64,000 bases of DNA. Source: Deltaproteobacteria bacterium (GTDB lineage: Bacteria > Desulfobacterota > Deferrisomatia > Deferrisomatales > JACRMM01). Location of the stretch: NCBI GenBank assembly GCA_016214985.1, contig JACRMM010000008.1, positions 62,001-126,000 on the forward strand. Reading direction: 5' to 3'. The translations under genes were made by a program, and so were the position numbers. This document shows positions 21,744 through 33,108 of this stretch, piece after piece; positions within the stretch are counted from its first letter, which is position 1, and every line of letters begins with the position of its first letter. Below the pieces are notes generated by a model that saw only the letters and a program-made list of their open reading frames with translations, did no database searches and was not told the DNA's origin.

Positions 21744-22778
21744 ATGGCGCTTCGGCTGACCCAGCTTTCGCGCGCGGCCGGTTGAGCGGCCAAGATCGGG
21801 CCAGGGGACCTGGCCTCGACCTTGGCGCGGCTGGACGTACCGGTGGACGACAACGTGCTCGTCGGCGTGCACACGGGTGACGACGCCGGTGTCTACCGGC
21901 TCGCCGAGGACCTCGCCCTGGTGCAGACCGTCGACTTCATTACGCCGGTGGTCGACGACCCGTTCCTCTTCGGACAGATCGCGGCGGCCAACTCCCTCTC
22001 CGACGTGTACGCCATGGGGGGTGTGCCCCTGACCGCCCTCAACGTCGTCTGCTTCCCGGCCTGCGAGCTCGCGGGTGGAGCGCTCGGCGAGGTGCTGGCT
22101 GGCGGGGCCTCGAAGCTCCGGGAGGCGGGCGCGAGCCTGGTGGGCGGCCACACGATCGACAATCCCGAGCTCGTCTACGGCCTCGCGGTGACCGGCCGGG
22201 TGGACCCGCGCCGCATCCTGACGAACGGCGGGGCCCGGCCCGGGGACCGGCTCGTGCTCACCGAACCTCTCGGCCTCGGGGTCGTGGCCACGGCCCTGAA
22301 GGCGGGCCTGGCCGCACCGGAGGACGAGCGGCTCCTCGGCGAGGTGATGGCCCGGTTGAACCGAGTGGCCGCGCGGTGGATGCAGGAGCACGGGGCCACG
22401 GCCGCCACCGACGTGACGGGGTTCGGGTTCGCGGGGCACGCCCTCGCGATCTGTCGCGAGAGCCGGGTCGATGCCGTGATCGACTGGGGCTCGGTGCCGC
22501 TCCTCCCCGGGGCGAGGGCCGCCTTGGGGAGCGGCCTGATCCCGGCCGGCGCCTACCGCAACCGTGACGCGTACGCGAGCCGCCTGACGATTGCATCTCC
22601 CGACGCCGATTCGATCGGCCTGCTCCTCTGTGATCCCCAGACCTCGGGCGGTCTGCTGGTGGCGCTCCCGCCCGAGCGGGCGGAGGCTTACGCGCGCCGT
22701 TTGCGCGATGAGGGGCTTTCGTACGCGCGCGTCGTGGGCGAGGTCCGCTCCGGCGCGGGGCGGCTGGCGGTGCGGTGA
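21744..22778 (+). CDS. selD: Selenide, water dikinase SelD, itself a selenoprotein
   Basis: 344 residues when the in-frame TGA at 21783-21785 is read as selenocysteine (residue 14). SelD uses ATP to make selenophosphate for Sec and selenouridine synthesis. The N-terminus reads MALRLTQLSRAAG-U-AAKIG: Sec takes the place of the catalytic Cys in the usual GCxxK loop, and the essential Lys 17 is kept. Downstream motifs are typical: GDDAGVY, TVDFITPVVDDPFLFGQIAA, GGHTIDNPE, DVTGFGFAGH and CDPQTSGGLL. AAGGAG lies 6 bp before ATG 21744. Starting after the TGA would remove the active site. A hairpin just 3' of the TGA fits a bacterial SECIS. The gene pairs with yedF; selA, selB and selC are not in the window. 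Confidence 0.93.
21783..21815 (+). promoter_or_regulatory. UGA Sec codon and SECIS-like hairpin in selD
   Basis: The TGA at 21783-21785 is followed by a perfect 7-bp stem GGCCAGG (21799-21805) / CCTGGCC (21809-21815) with the small apical loop GGA. The loop begins 20 bases after the UGA, within the usual spacing for bacterial SECIS elements, and contains a G. It lies wholly in coding sequence, as bacterial SECIS do. Confidence 0.75.
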
Positions 22779-22894
22779 CCGGTGTCGCGTCACCGTCCTG
22801 GGGCGGCGGTTCGGGGCGATTGGGATTGACTCCGTCCGTGGGTCCCCCTAGATTCCTTGCGCGGGTCCACGGTAGATGTCACCCGGAGGGTTCC

Positions 22895-24016
22895 ATGAAG
22901 AGAGTGTGTCTCCTGGTCTCGGCGTGCCTGATCCTCGGCGCCGTGGCGTGCGGAAAGAAGGGGCCGATCCTCATCGGGGTAGTCGGAGACCTGGAGAGCG
23001 AGCAGCACGGGGGAGACAGCGGCTTTCGCAACGGTGTCTTCCTGGGGATTGAGGCGGTCAACGACCGCGGGGGCATCGACGGCCGGCCGCTTCAGGCGTT
23101 GACCGGCAACGACCAGGGGGACCCGGACACGGTTGCTCGGGTGGACGAGAAGCTGGTGGCGAGCGGTGCCGTCGCCCTGCTGGGCCACAACACGAGCGCC
23201 ACCACGGCGGCAGCGTTGCCCGTGATCGCGCGCCACCGGATTCTGCTCATGGGGCCCGAGGCGACCTCATCGGAGTTTGCCGGGAAGAAGGACTTCTTCG
23301 TGCGGGACGAGGTGCGCGAGCAGGCGTTCGCCGACGCTCTGGCCGAGTACGCGGTGAAGACGATGAAGCTCTCCTCGGTCGGAGCCTTGATCGATGCGAA
23401 GAACCGACCCTTCACAAAGCCCTTCTTCGAAGCCTTCCAGAAGAAGATGAAGGCCTTGGGTTCCGAAGCCGAGCCCCTGTACCTCTACGAAGTGCTCGAC
23501 ACGGTTGAAGCCGGCCGTCAGGTCGACGCGTTCCTCTCCCGAGGAGGGCAGGCCGTGCTCCTGGTGACGAACGGGGCCGACACGCGAAACCTCGCCCAGA
23601 TGGTGCGCCGGGTGCGCGACGATGTTCCCCTGCTCGGCACGCCGTGGGCGATCCCTCCGGCCGTGGGAATGGGCGGCGCGGTGCCGCCCGAGGACCTTGT
23701 CCTCCCGCTCACGTGGGATCCGGACAGCCGGTCGCCGGCATACCTGGAGTTCAAGAAGACCTACGAGCAGCGGTTCTCCCACCCGGTCGACTATCACGCC
23801 GTACACGCATACGAGGCCGTGCAGATCCTGGCCAAGGGCCTCGAAGAGGCCGGCGGAAAGGCCGAGAGGCTGCCGCAAGCGATCGCGAAAACGGCCCAGT
23901 TCGAGGGACTCCAGGGGCCCATCCAGATCGACCCCTACGGCGATGCGGAGCGGACGATCTACATCAGCCGCGTGGTCGGGGGACGGCTGCACCGCGTGTG
24001 GCCGCCGGCGAAATAA
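22895..24016 (+). CDS. Branched-chain amino-acid-type ABC substrate-binding lipoprotein
   Basis: 373 residues. The signal MKRVCLLVSACLILGAVAC ends in a lipobox, so the protein is likely membrane-anchored at the periplasm. The mature protein is a type I periplasmic binding protein (LivK/Peripla_BP_6): IGVVGDLESEQHGGDSGFRN, GIEAVNDRGGIDGRPLQ and ALLGHNTSATTAAALPVIA form the first lobe. VDYHAVHAYEAVQILAKGLE and an ERTIYISRV-type end complete the second. The ligand could be branched-chain or another small acid. No permease or ATPase gene is adjacent, so it is an orphan binding protein here. ATG 22895 follows GGAGGG. A hairpin follows the stop at 24023. Confidence 0.87.
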   Translation: MKRVCLLVSACLILGAVACGKKGPILIGVVGDLESEQHGGDSGFRNGVFLGIEAVNDRGGIDGRPLQALTGNDQGDPDTVARVDEKLVASGAVALLGHNTSATTAAALPVIARHRILLMGPEATSSEFAGKKDFFVRDEVREQAFADALAEYAVKTMKLSSVGALIDAKNRPFTKPFFEAFQKKMKALGSEAEPLYLYEVLDTVEAGRQVDAFLSRGGQAVLLVTNGADTRNLAQMVRRVRDDVPLLGTPWAIPPAVGMGGAVPPEDLVLPLTWDPDSRSPAYLEFKKTYEQRFSHPVDYHAVHAYEAVQILAKGLEEAGGKAERLPQAIAKTAQFEGLQGPIQIDPYGDAERTIYISRVVGGRLHRVWPPAK

Positions 24017-24022
24017 AAAAGA

Positions 24023-24060
24023 GCCGGAGGGCGGCGAAAGGAGGGAAGCCGCGCTCCGGC
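24023..24060 (+). terminator. Hairpin after the LivK-like gene
   Basis: GCCGGAG-G-GCGGC (24023-24035) pairs with GCCGC-G-CTCCGGC (24048-24060) with one internal G-G mismatch and a 12-base loop, starting 6 bp after the stop codon. No T tract follows on the plus strand; an A-rich stretch precedes it. The remaining bases to 24298 show no gene. Confidence 0.4.
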
Positions 24061-24298
24061 GAGAGATGCGTGTCCCGGAAGCCTAAGGCTCCCGGGTTTG
24101 TGCTTCTCTGATCGACCGGTGGCCGAGGGGACTTGAGCCGGATCCACACTTTTCTTGAGGGACCGTGCCGCTTTCCGGACGTGGAGGCCGCGCGCGGGCG
24201 CCCCGTTGGACGCGGGTCCCAACCTCCCGTCTGCCTCAGCTCCGGTCGTTGTGCCTGGACGATCGGGGGCCTTGACCCACACCGTCGCCCGGAATCCG

Positions 24299-25018
24299 AT
24301 GCCCATGCCCGACCGCCCCGCCCCGCCCCTTGCCACGGATCGGCGCCCCTCCCTGGAGGCGACGCTTCGGTTCGCGCTCTCCTCGGGAGCCTGGATCGTC
24401 GCCGGTGCGCCCGCTCGATCTCCGGAGGTGGCCTTGCCCGAGCCAACCCAGGGAGCGGCGGCGGAGGCTCTCCTCCGAGCAATCCGCGAGGACCTCGGCG
24501 ACTGTCGGAGGTGCCGGCTGTGGGAGAAACGGGCGCGCCTCGTGTTCGGCGTGGGAGATCCCGGCGCGCGCCTGCTCTTCGTGGGCGAAGGGCCGGGTGC
24601 GGAGGAAGACCGCCGGGGCGAGCCCTTCGTCGGGAGGGCCGGGCAGCTTCTCGACCGGATGATCGGCGCGCTCGGCCTGGAGCGCCGGCAGGTGTACATC
24701 GCCAACGTGGTGAAGTGTCGGCCACCGAGCAACCGGGAGCCCGCGGAGGACGAGGCCTCGACCTGTCTGCCGTTTCTATGGCGGCAGATCGAGGCCGTGC
24801 GTCCGCGGGTGGTGTGCGCGCTCGGCGCCCACGCGGCGCGCAGCCTCCTGGGCGCCGAGGGCCCGTTGGGCGCTCTGCGTGGCCGCGTGCACGTGGCCCG
24901 GGGATGGACCGTTCTGGCGACCTACCACCCCGCGTACCTCTTGCGAAACCCCTCGGGCAAGCGGCAGGCCTGGGAGGACTTGAAAAAAGTAAAGGCCCTT
25001 CTGGAAGGGGAGGCGTGA
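24299..25018 (+). CDS. Type-4 uracil-DNA glycosylase (Fe-S)
   Basis: About 239 residues. The family removes uracil from DNA at the start of base-excision repair. Visible motifs are LLFVGEGPGAEEDRRGEPFV (uracil-binding motif A with GEGPG) and then GRAGQLLDRMI. NVVKCRPPSNREP and the C-terminal motif TYHPAYLLRNP follow. [4Fe-4S] ligands are supplied by CRRC near residue 70, VKC and TCLPFL. The N-terminal ~60 residues are variable and Pro-rich. Several in-frame starts exist between 24155 and 24305 without a good ribosome-binding site; ATG 24299 is a compromise. Some members are fused to or near DNA polymerase, but here the next gene is an exporter 28 bp on. Confidence 0.88.
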   Translation: MPMPDRPAPPLATDRRPSLEATLRFALSSGAWIVAGAPARSPEVALPEPTQGAAAEALLRAIREDLGDCRRCRLWEKRARLVFGVGDPGARLLFVGEGPGAEEDRRGEPFVGRAGQLLDRMIGALGLERRQVYIANVVKCRPPSNREPAEDEASTCLPFLWRQIEAVRPRVVCALGAHAARSLLGAEGPLGALRGRVHVARGWTVLATYHPAYLLRNPSGKRQAWEDLKKVKALLEGEA

Positions 25019-25046
25019 GAAGGCCGCCCCTGGACGTCGATTCTCC

Positions 25047-25909
25047 GTGAGGTACCGGGGCGTCCTTCCGATCGCCGTGGCCATGGGGATCTGGTCCTCG
25101 TGGGGCCTTTTCGTCCGCTGGCTCGCGTTGCCTCCCTGGGTGGTCTCGTTTTACGTCGGGCTCGTGTCCTGCGCCTGCTCCGCGCTCCTGTGGGTCGCGG
25201 GCGGCGGCGCCGTGGGGCGCCTGTGGCCCCGCGCGGACCACGGCCGGCTCCTGGCCCTGGGGCTTCTCTTCGCGGCGAATAACGTCCTCTTCCTCTCGGC
25301 CTACGAGCGAACCACGGTGGCCAATGCGGTCCTCACCCATTACACGGCGCCGCTCTTCGTGGCCGTGTTGGCGCCGATCACCCTGGGCGAGGCGCTGATG
25401 CGGCGGACTCCGCTGGCTCTGCTGCTGGCAGGGCTGGGAACGGGGCTCCTCCTACCGGGCCTCGACCTCTCGGGCCGTCACCTCGAGGGGCTCTTGATGG
25501 GAACGGGGAGCGGTCTCGCCTACGCGGGCCTGGTCCTCCTGGCGCGCCACCTGAGCCCGCGCCTCCCGGGCTCGCTCTTGCTCTTCTGGCAGAACGGGAT
25601 GACCGTGCTGCTCCTGGCGCCCTGGGCGGTGCGCCTGGGCGTACCCGCCGGGGGACGAACCTGGCTCGCCCTGCTGGTGCTCGGGACCGTGCACGCCACG
25701 GTCGCGGGGCTGCTCTACCTGTCCGGCATCCGGAGCGTGAAGGCCCAGGCCGCGGCGGTGCTCGGCTACCTGGAACCCCTGGGCGCCGTGGCGCTGGCCG
25801 CCCTGTTCCTCGGGGAGAGCCCCGGGCCCCTGGGGCTCGTTGGCGGCGCGCTGATCCTCCTGGGCGGCGGGCTCGTGGCCCTGGAGCCCCGGGAGACGGC
25901 GGTGCGCGC

Positions 25910-25913
<4 letters not shown>
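25047..25913 (+). CDS. EamA/DMT-family transporter
   Basis: 288-residue inner-membrane protein of the drug/metabolite transporter superfamily. About ten hydrophobic segments form the duplicated EamA pattern. The first repeat runs PIAVAMGIWSSWGLFVRWLA through NAVLTHYTAPLFVAVLAPITLGE, and the second ends GYLEPLGAVALAALFLGESP, the typical pre-final helix signature. The substrate is not predictable. The GTG start at 25047 lies 28 bp after the glycosylase gene. Its stop overlaps queA by 4 bp (ATGA), so translation is coupled with queA. A role in moving queuosine precursors is conceivable but unsupported; overlap alone is the evidence. Confidence 0.85.
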
Positions 25914-28167
<2,254 letters not shown>

Positions 28168-28238
28168 CGAGAGAGCTCTCGGGCCTATGCTGCTGAACGG
28201 CGGCAGGGCAAGGGAGACCCACACCAGGAGGAGCGACG

Positions 28239-28562
28239 ATGTTTCCGTTCACGGCTGACGTGGCGCACGCGATGGGAGGATCCGGAGCGGGGGGCGGTGA
28301 CCCGACCCAGCAGTTCATCGGGCTGCTTCCCTTGGTGGCGATGTTCGCCATCTTTTACTTCCTGCTCATCCGGCCCCAGCAGAAGAAGGCCAAGGAACAC
28401 AAGGCGATGCTCGAAGCCCTGAAGAAGGGCGACGAGGTCATCACCTCGGCCGGGATGATCGGTCGAGTCACGGCGCTCGCCGAGGACGTGGTGACCGTGG
28501 AGGTGGCTCCGGACGTCAAGATCCGGTTCCAGCGCAACGCCATCGCGAGCGTGAAGAAATAG
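28239..28562 (+). CDS. yajC: Preprotein translocase accessory subunit YajC
   Basis: 107 residues. One N-terminal membrane segment (LLPLVAMFAIFYFLLI, residues 30-45) is followed by RPQQKKAKEHKAMLEALKKG and the YajC core GDEVITSAGMIGRVTAL. YajC joins SecDF-YidC at the Sec translocon. A Gly-rich N-terminus precedes the helix. AGGAGG lies 6 bp before the ATG. It sits between tgt and secD, the standard arrangement. A long hairpin separates it from secD (28566-28599). Confidence 0.95.
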   Translation: MFPFTADVAHAMGGSGAGGGDPTQQFIGLLPLVAMFAIFYFLLIRPQQKKAKEHKAMLEALKKGDEVITSAGMIGRVTALAEDVVTVEVAPDVKIRFQRNAIASVKK

Positions 28563-28565
28563 AGA

Positions 28566-28599
28566 AGGGGCGGGGACGAGTCGACTCGACCCCGCCCCT
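28566..28599 (+). promoter_or_regulatory. Long GC-rich hairpin between yajC and secD
   Basis: AGGGGCGGGG (28566-28575) pairs with CCCCGCCCCT (28590-28599). Inside it lies the perfect palindrome GAGTCGACTC (28578-28587). The structure starts 4 bp after the yajC stop and has no T tract, so it may attenuate, process or stabilise the mRNA rather than fully terminate it. Confidence 0.5.
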
Positions 28600-28649
28600 G
28601 GTCCGACCCATTCCCCTGACGTGCACTCCCCGGCGAGGAGCGGTCTGCG

Positions 28650-30251
28650 ATGATTCAGAGTCTCAAGTGGCGCACGGCGCTGATGCTGGCGGTGATCGTG
28701 CTCGGCGTCTTCTTCCTCCTGCCGACGATCCTCGGTCCTGACTCCGGTCTGCCGGACTTCCTGGCCAAGCGCAAGTTGAACCTCGGCCTCGATCTCCAGG
28801 GCGGCATGCACCTGATGCTCGAGGTGGAGGCCGAGAAGGCGGTCGAGAACAGCCTCAACAGGATCGGCGGCGACCTGAAGGACAGCCTTCGGGAGAAGGG
28901 CTTGCGCGCCCGCTCCATCGAGGCGCACGGGGGCGAGGTTGTGGTGCTCGTTCACGACGCCGGCACGGCCGACCAGCTTCAGGCCTTGGTCGCCAAGAAC
29001 TACCCCGGTCTGGAGACCGCCCGCAAGGAGCAGACCGCCGAGGGCGTGAGCCTCGCCTTCGCCCTCTCGAAGCGGGAGATCCAGGACACCGAGAAGCGCG
29101 CCGTCGAGCAGGCCATCGAGACGATCCGCAACCGGATCGACCAGTTCGGCGTGACCGAACCGCTCATCGTAGGCCAGGGTGACCGCGACATCCTCGTGCA
29201 GTTGCCCGGGGTCAAGGATCCGGAGCGGGCCATTGCGCTCATCGGGAAGACGGCGCAGCTCGAGTTCCGGATGCTCGACGAGAGCGTGCCGCTCGACCAG
29301 GCGATCGCCCAGGGCCCTCCCCTGGGGAGCGAGATCCTGTACGGCAAACAGATCGATCCGGTGACCAAGCAGGTGATCGGCCGGGGCGAGCCGTACCTGG
29401 TGCAGAAGCGCGTGCCCATGACCGGCGACGTGGTCAAGGACGCCAAGGTCCAGATTAACCAGCAGTACAACGAGCCTTACGTCAGCATGGAGTTCAACAG
29501 CACGGGTGCCCGGCTCTTCGAGCGTATCACCGCCGAGAACGTGGGCAAGAAGATGGCCATCGTCCTCGACGGGGTGGTGCAGTCGGCCCCGGTCATCCGG
29601 GAGCGGATCGGCGGCGGTCGGGCGCAGATCACCGGGAGCTTCGGCATGGAGGAGGCGAGCGACCTGACGATCGCGCTTCGCTCCGGCAGCCTTCCCGCGC
29701 CCGTGAAGATCCTCGAGCGGCGGACCGTGGGGCCGTCGCTGGGTCTCGACTCCATCCACTCCGGGCTCATGTCGGCCGGGATCGGCAGCCTCCTGGTGGT
29801 CGCGTTCATGGTCGTGTACTACAAGGGGACCGGCTTCGTGGCCGATCTGGCCCTCATCGCTAACCTGGTGCTCATCGGGGCGACAATGTCGCTCTTCGGA
29901 GCTAGCCTGACGCTGCCCGGCATCGCGGGGATCGCGCTCACCGTCGGGATGGCGGTCGACGCCAACGTGCTCATCAACGAGCGCATCCGCGAGGAGCTGC
30001 GGCTCGGCAAGTCGGCCCTGAACGCGGTGGAGGCCGGCTACCACAAGGCCTTCAGCGCGATCCTCGACTCCAACCTCACGACGATCATCGCGGCCATTTC
30101 CCTGTACGCCTTCGGAACCGGTCCCATCAAGGGTTTCGCGGTCACGCTGTCGATCGGACTGGCGTGGAGCATGCTCACGGCGATCACGGGAACGCGGGTC
30201 GCCTTCGACTGGATCCTGCGCCGGGGCAGCGTGAAGCGCCTGAGCATCTGA
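28650..30251 (+). CDS. secD: Protein translocase subunit SecD
   Basis: 533 residues. SecD with SecF uses the proton gradient to help pull proteins across the membrane. One N-terminal helix precedes LNLGLDLQGGMHLMLEVE, the SecD signature. The large periplasmic P1 domain contains RNRIDQFGVTEPLIVGQG. Five C-terminal helices follow, with GIAGIALTVGMAVDANVLIN and RIREELRLG, the conserved Asp-containing RND-type motif. Length is close to that of proteobacterial SecD without extra domains. secF follows after 99 bp on the same strand, and yajC precedes. Confidence 0.97.
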   Translation: MIQSLKWRTALMLAVIVLGVFFLLPTILGPDSGLPDFLAKRKLNLGLDLQGGMHLMLEVEAEKAVENSLNRIGGDLKDSLREKGLRARSIEAHGGEVVVLVHDAGTADQLQALVAKNYPGLETARKEQTAEGVSLAFALSKREIQDTEKRAVEQAIETIRNRIDQFGVTEPLIVGQGDRDILVQLPGVKDPERAIALIGKTAQLEFRMLDESVPLDQAIAQGPPLGSEILYGKQIDPVTKQVIGRGEPYLVQKRVPMTGDVVKDAKVQINQQYNEPYVSMEFNSTGARLFERITAENVGKKMAIVLDGVVQSAPVIRERIGGGRAQITGSFGMEEASDLTIALRSGSLPAPVKILERRTVGPSLGLDSIHSGLMSAGIGSLLVVAFMVVYYKGTGFVADLALIANLVLIGATMSLFGASLTLPGIAGIALTVGMAVDANVLINERIREELRLGKSALNAVEAGYHKAFSAILDSNLTTIIAAISLYAFGTGPIKGFAVTLSIGLAWSMLTAITGTRVAFDWILRRGSVKRLSI

Positions 30252-30350
30252 GGTAGGGCGCGCTCGCCGAACGCGCCGCGGTGGGCCGCGGCGCGATAAG
30301 AAGGACTTCCGCGGCGGGGCAAGCCCCGCCCTAGAGGAATCGGAGCGATC

Positions 30351-31271
30351 ATGGAGCTTATTCACCCGAACACGAACTTCGACTTCCTGGGGAAGAAGAA
30401 GTACTTCATCACCTTCAGCCTCGTGATGCTCACGCTCAGCCTCGTGAGCTTTGCGGTTCGCGGACTGCGGTACGGCGTGGACTTCGCAGGCGGAACGGTC
30501 GTCCAGATCCGCTTCCAGAAGGCCGTGGGCCCGGAGGCGATCCGTACGGTGCTTCGAGGGCAGTTGGGCGGCAACCCGGTCGTGCAGTCCTTCGGCAGCA
30601 ACAACGAGTACATCATCCAGACGGAGCAGTCGACCGAGGACCTGGAGGGGCTGTCCAAGCGGATGCGTGACAGCCTCTCGACGGCGCTCTCCGACCCCGG
30701 CGCCGAGGTGCGACGGGTCGAGATGGTGGGCCCGAAGGTCGGCAAGGACCTTCGCAAGAAGGGGGCCCTCTCCGTTCTCGTCTCCATGGTCGGGATTCTC
30801 GCGTACATCTGGCTTCGCTTCGAGTTCAGCTTCAGCGCCGGCGGTGTCCTCGCGCTCTTCCACGACGTGATCGTCACCCTGGGGGCGGTGTCGCTGCTCG
30901 GCATCGAGTTCGACCTGACCGGGCTCGCGGCGATCCTGACCATTGCCGGTTACTCCATCAACGACACGATCGTGATCTTCGACCGCATCCGGGAAAACAT
31001 GAAGAAGTCCGGGAACAAGGGAGACCTGGAGGTCACGATGAACCGCAGCGTCAACGAGACGTTGAGCCGTTCGGTGCTGACCGTGGGCACGGTGCTCCTG
31101 ATCGCGGTGTCGCTCTTCTTCCTGGGAGGGCCGGTGATCCACAACTTCGCGTTGATCATGCTCGTGGGCGTGGGCTACGGTTGCTACTCCTCGATCTACA
31201 TCGCGAGCCCGATCGCGCTCTGGATCGACAAGCGCGCGGACCGAAAGAAGCTCGCCCGGGCGGCAGCGTGA
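30351..31271 (+). CDS. secF: Protein translocase subunit SecF
   Basis: 306 residues. The N-terminal IHPNTNFDFLGKKKYFITFS and GLRYGVDFAGGTVVQIRF are typical of SecF. The RND-like membrane core shows AILTIAGYSINDTIVIFDRI and RENMKK followed by MNRSVNETLSRSVLTVGTVL. Six membrane segments are expected. It is the partner of secD, 99 bp upstream; the gap holds a small GC-rich hairpin (GCGGGG-CAAG-CCCCGC). The ATG is unambiguous. recJ starts 95 bp downstream. Confidence 0.97.
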   Translation: MELIHPNTNFDFLGKKKYFITFSLVMLTLSLVSFAVRGLRYGVDFAGGTVVQIRFQKAVGPEAIRTVLRGQLGGNPVVQSFGSNNEYIIQTEQSTEDLEGLSKRMRDSLSTALSDPGAEVRRVEMVGPKVGKDLRKKGALSVLVSMVGILAYIWLRFEFSFSAGGVLALFHDVIVTLGAVSLLGIEFDLTGLAAILTIAGYSINDTIVIFDRIRENMKKSGNKGDLEVTMNRSVNETLSRSVLTVGTVLLIAVSLFFLGGPVIHNFALIMLVGVGYGCYSSIYIASPIALWIDKRADRKKLARAAA

Positions 31272-31366
31272 AGAGCGGCGCTTTCAGCGATCAACCATCA
31301 GCGGTTCGCTTGAAGCCTTGGGTTTCGAGCTCTTCGCTGAGAGCTGACCGCTGACCGCCGTCTCCC

Positions 31367-33088
31367 GTGCATCGCCGCTGGGTCCTGAGAGAGTCTGATT
31401 CGAGAGCCCGGGGCGTTCTGGCCCGGGCTCTTGACGTTTCGCCCCTCGTAGCGGCGGTGCTGGTCTCCCGAGGGTTCGGGGATGCCGCCGAAGCCCGCAG
31501 CTTCCTCAACCCCTCCCTCGCCTCCCTTCCCGACCCCGACGGCATCCCGGGCATGGCCGCGGCTGCCGAGCGCGTCGCCCGGGCGGCTCACGCGGGAGAG
31601 ACGGTCTGGGTCTACACCGACTACGACGCGGACGGCGTGACCTCGGCGGCCCTCCTGTCCGAGTTCCTCGGTCGGTGCCGCATCCCCTGCCGGGTGCGCC
31701 TGCCCCGGAGAGACCGCGAGGGCTACGGTCTGCATCCCGACGCGCTGCGCGACATCGCCGCCGAGGGTGGCACGCTCGTGGTCACGGCCGATACGGGCAT
31801 CTCCTCCGTGGCCGAGGCCCAGCTCGCCCGGGAGCTCGGGATCGACCTCGTCGTCACCGACCATCACACGCCCGGTCCGGAGCTTCCGGCGGCCGCGGCG
31901 GTCGTGAACCCGAAGCTCCTCGGCAACACGTACCCCGACGCCATGATCGCAGGGGTCGGGGTGGCCTGGAACCTGGCCGCGGCCGTGCGCCGGAGGCTCC
32001 GCGACGCCGGCTGGTTCGGAGACGCCGTGGAGCCTGACGTTCGAGATCTGCTGGACCTCGTTGCGTTGGGGACGGTGACCGACGTGGCGCCGCTGCGGGG
32101 CGTGAACCGGGCGCTGGTCGCCGCGGGCCTTCGGCGCCTCAACGAGCCCGGGGCGCGCGTCGGCGTGGGGGCTCTGCGGGCGGTGTCGACGGTGAGGGGA
32201 GAGCTCAGGGCTGGGCACATCGGCTTTCAGCTCGGGCCTCGCCTGAACGCGGCGGGCCGCATGGAGGGACCCCAGGACGCCCTGGACCTCCTGCTGTGCG
32301 CTGACCCCGGCGAAGCGCAGCGACTGGCCGAGCGGCTCGACGCCCTGAACCGGCGCCGGCAGGGCGAGGAGCGGGCCATCGTCGGCGAGGCCTCGGGGCG
32401 GGTACGGCGTGAGGGGTGGATTCCCGAGCGCTGGAGCCTCGTGGTCGAGGGGGAGGTGTGGCACGAAGGGGTGCTGGGGATCGTGGCGTCGCGGCTCGCC
32501 GACACCTTCCACCGGCCGGCCGTCGTTGTCAGCCTGGCCGCCGGGAAGGGGTCGGCGCGCTCCATCGCAGGGCTCCACCTGGTGGAGACGCTCGCCGACT
32601 GTGCCAGCCACCTGGAGCGGTTCGGGGGCCATGCCGCCGCCGCCGGGCTGCGGGTGGCGGAGGGGGAGCTTCCCGCCTTTCGCGCGGCCTTCGAGGAGGC
32701 GGTGCACGCTCGTCTCACCGAGGAGCAGTTGACGCCCGTCCTGTGGCTCGACGCGGAGTTTTCGCTGCGCGACCTCTCCGTGGCCGCGGTGGGCGAGCTG
32801 CCGGCGCTGGAGCCATTCGGCGCCGGCAACCCCACGCCGGTGCTGCTGGCGCGCCGCGTCGGCGTCCTTGACGTTCGGCCCATCGGCCAGGAGGGTATAC
32901 ACCTCAAGTTTCGTCTGGAGCAGGGTGGACGGCGCTACGACGGCCTCGCCTGGAGGAAGGCCGAAGGGCTTGCCCGCGTGCGGCCCGGCCAGACCGTCGA
33001 CCTCGCCTACACACCCCAAGTCAGCGAGTGGAACGGGGCGCTTCGGGTCCAGGTGGTCGTGGAAGGGATGCGGCCCGCGCAGGCATGA
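31367..33088 (+). CDS. recJ: Single-stranded-DNA-specific exonuclease RecJ
   Basis: 573 residues. RecJ degrades single-stranded DNA 5' to 3' in recombination and repair. DHH-family motifs are VYTDYDADGVTSAALL (motif I), VTADTGISS, VVTDHHTPGPELP (DHH, motif III) and LVALGTVTDVAPL (motif IV). The DHHA1 part has RSIAGLHLVETLADCASHLE followed by FGGHAAAAGL. The C-terminal OB-like domain begins near residue 460. The length is normal. The start is GTG 31367, giving a N-terminus MHRRWVLRESDSRARG-like typical of RecJ (WxLRE). It closes the secDF unit and converges with the hybrid kinase gene 20 bp away. Confidence 0.95.
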   Translation: MHRRWVLRESDSRARGVLARALDVSPLVAAVLVSRGFGDAAEARSFLNPSLASLPDPDGIPGMAAAAERVARAAHAGETVWVYTDYDADGVTSAALLSEFLGRCRIPCRVRLPRRDREGYGLHPDALRDIAAEGGTLVVTADTGISSVAEAQLARELGIDLVVTDHHTPGPELPAAAAVVNPKLLGNTYPDAMIAGVGVAWNLAAAVRRRLRDAGWFGDAVEPDVRDLLDLVALGTVTDVAPLRGVNRALVAAGLRRLNEPGARVGVGALRAVSTVRGELRAGHIGFQLGPRLNAAGRMEGPQDALDLLLCADPGEAQRLAERLDALNRRRQGEERAIVGEASGRVRREGWIPERWSLVVEGEVWHEGVLGIVASRLADTFHRPAVVVSLAAGKGSARSIAGLHLVETLADCASHLERFGGHAAAAGLRVAEGELPAFRAAFEEAVHARLTEEQLTPVLWLDAEFSLRDLSVAAVGELPALEPFGAGNPTPVLLARRVGVLDVRPIGQEGIHLKFRLEQGGRRYDGLAWRKAEGLARVRPGQTVDLAYTPQVSEWNGALRVQVVVEGMRPAQA

Positions 33089-33108
33089 CAGCGTGCGCCG
33101 GGGCGGCG

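Noticed and set aside
21744-21785. The TGA in selD as a nonsense mutation, with translation from about 21822
   Set aside because: The stop sits exactly at the catalytic Cys position, the sequence before it is a proper SelD N-terminus with a ribosome-binding site, and a SECIS-like hairpin follows.
28185-31142. A 985-codon minus-strand open frame
   Set aside because: It is antisense to yajC, secD and secF, with His/Arg/Asp-rich composition and no domain resemblance.
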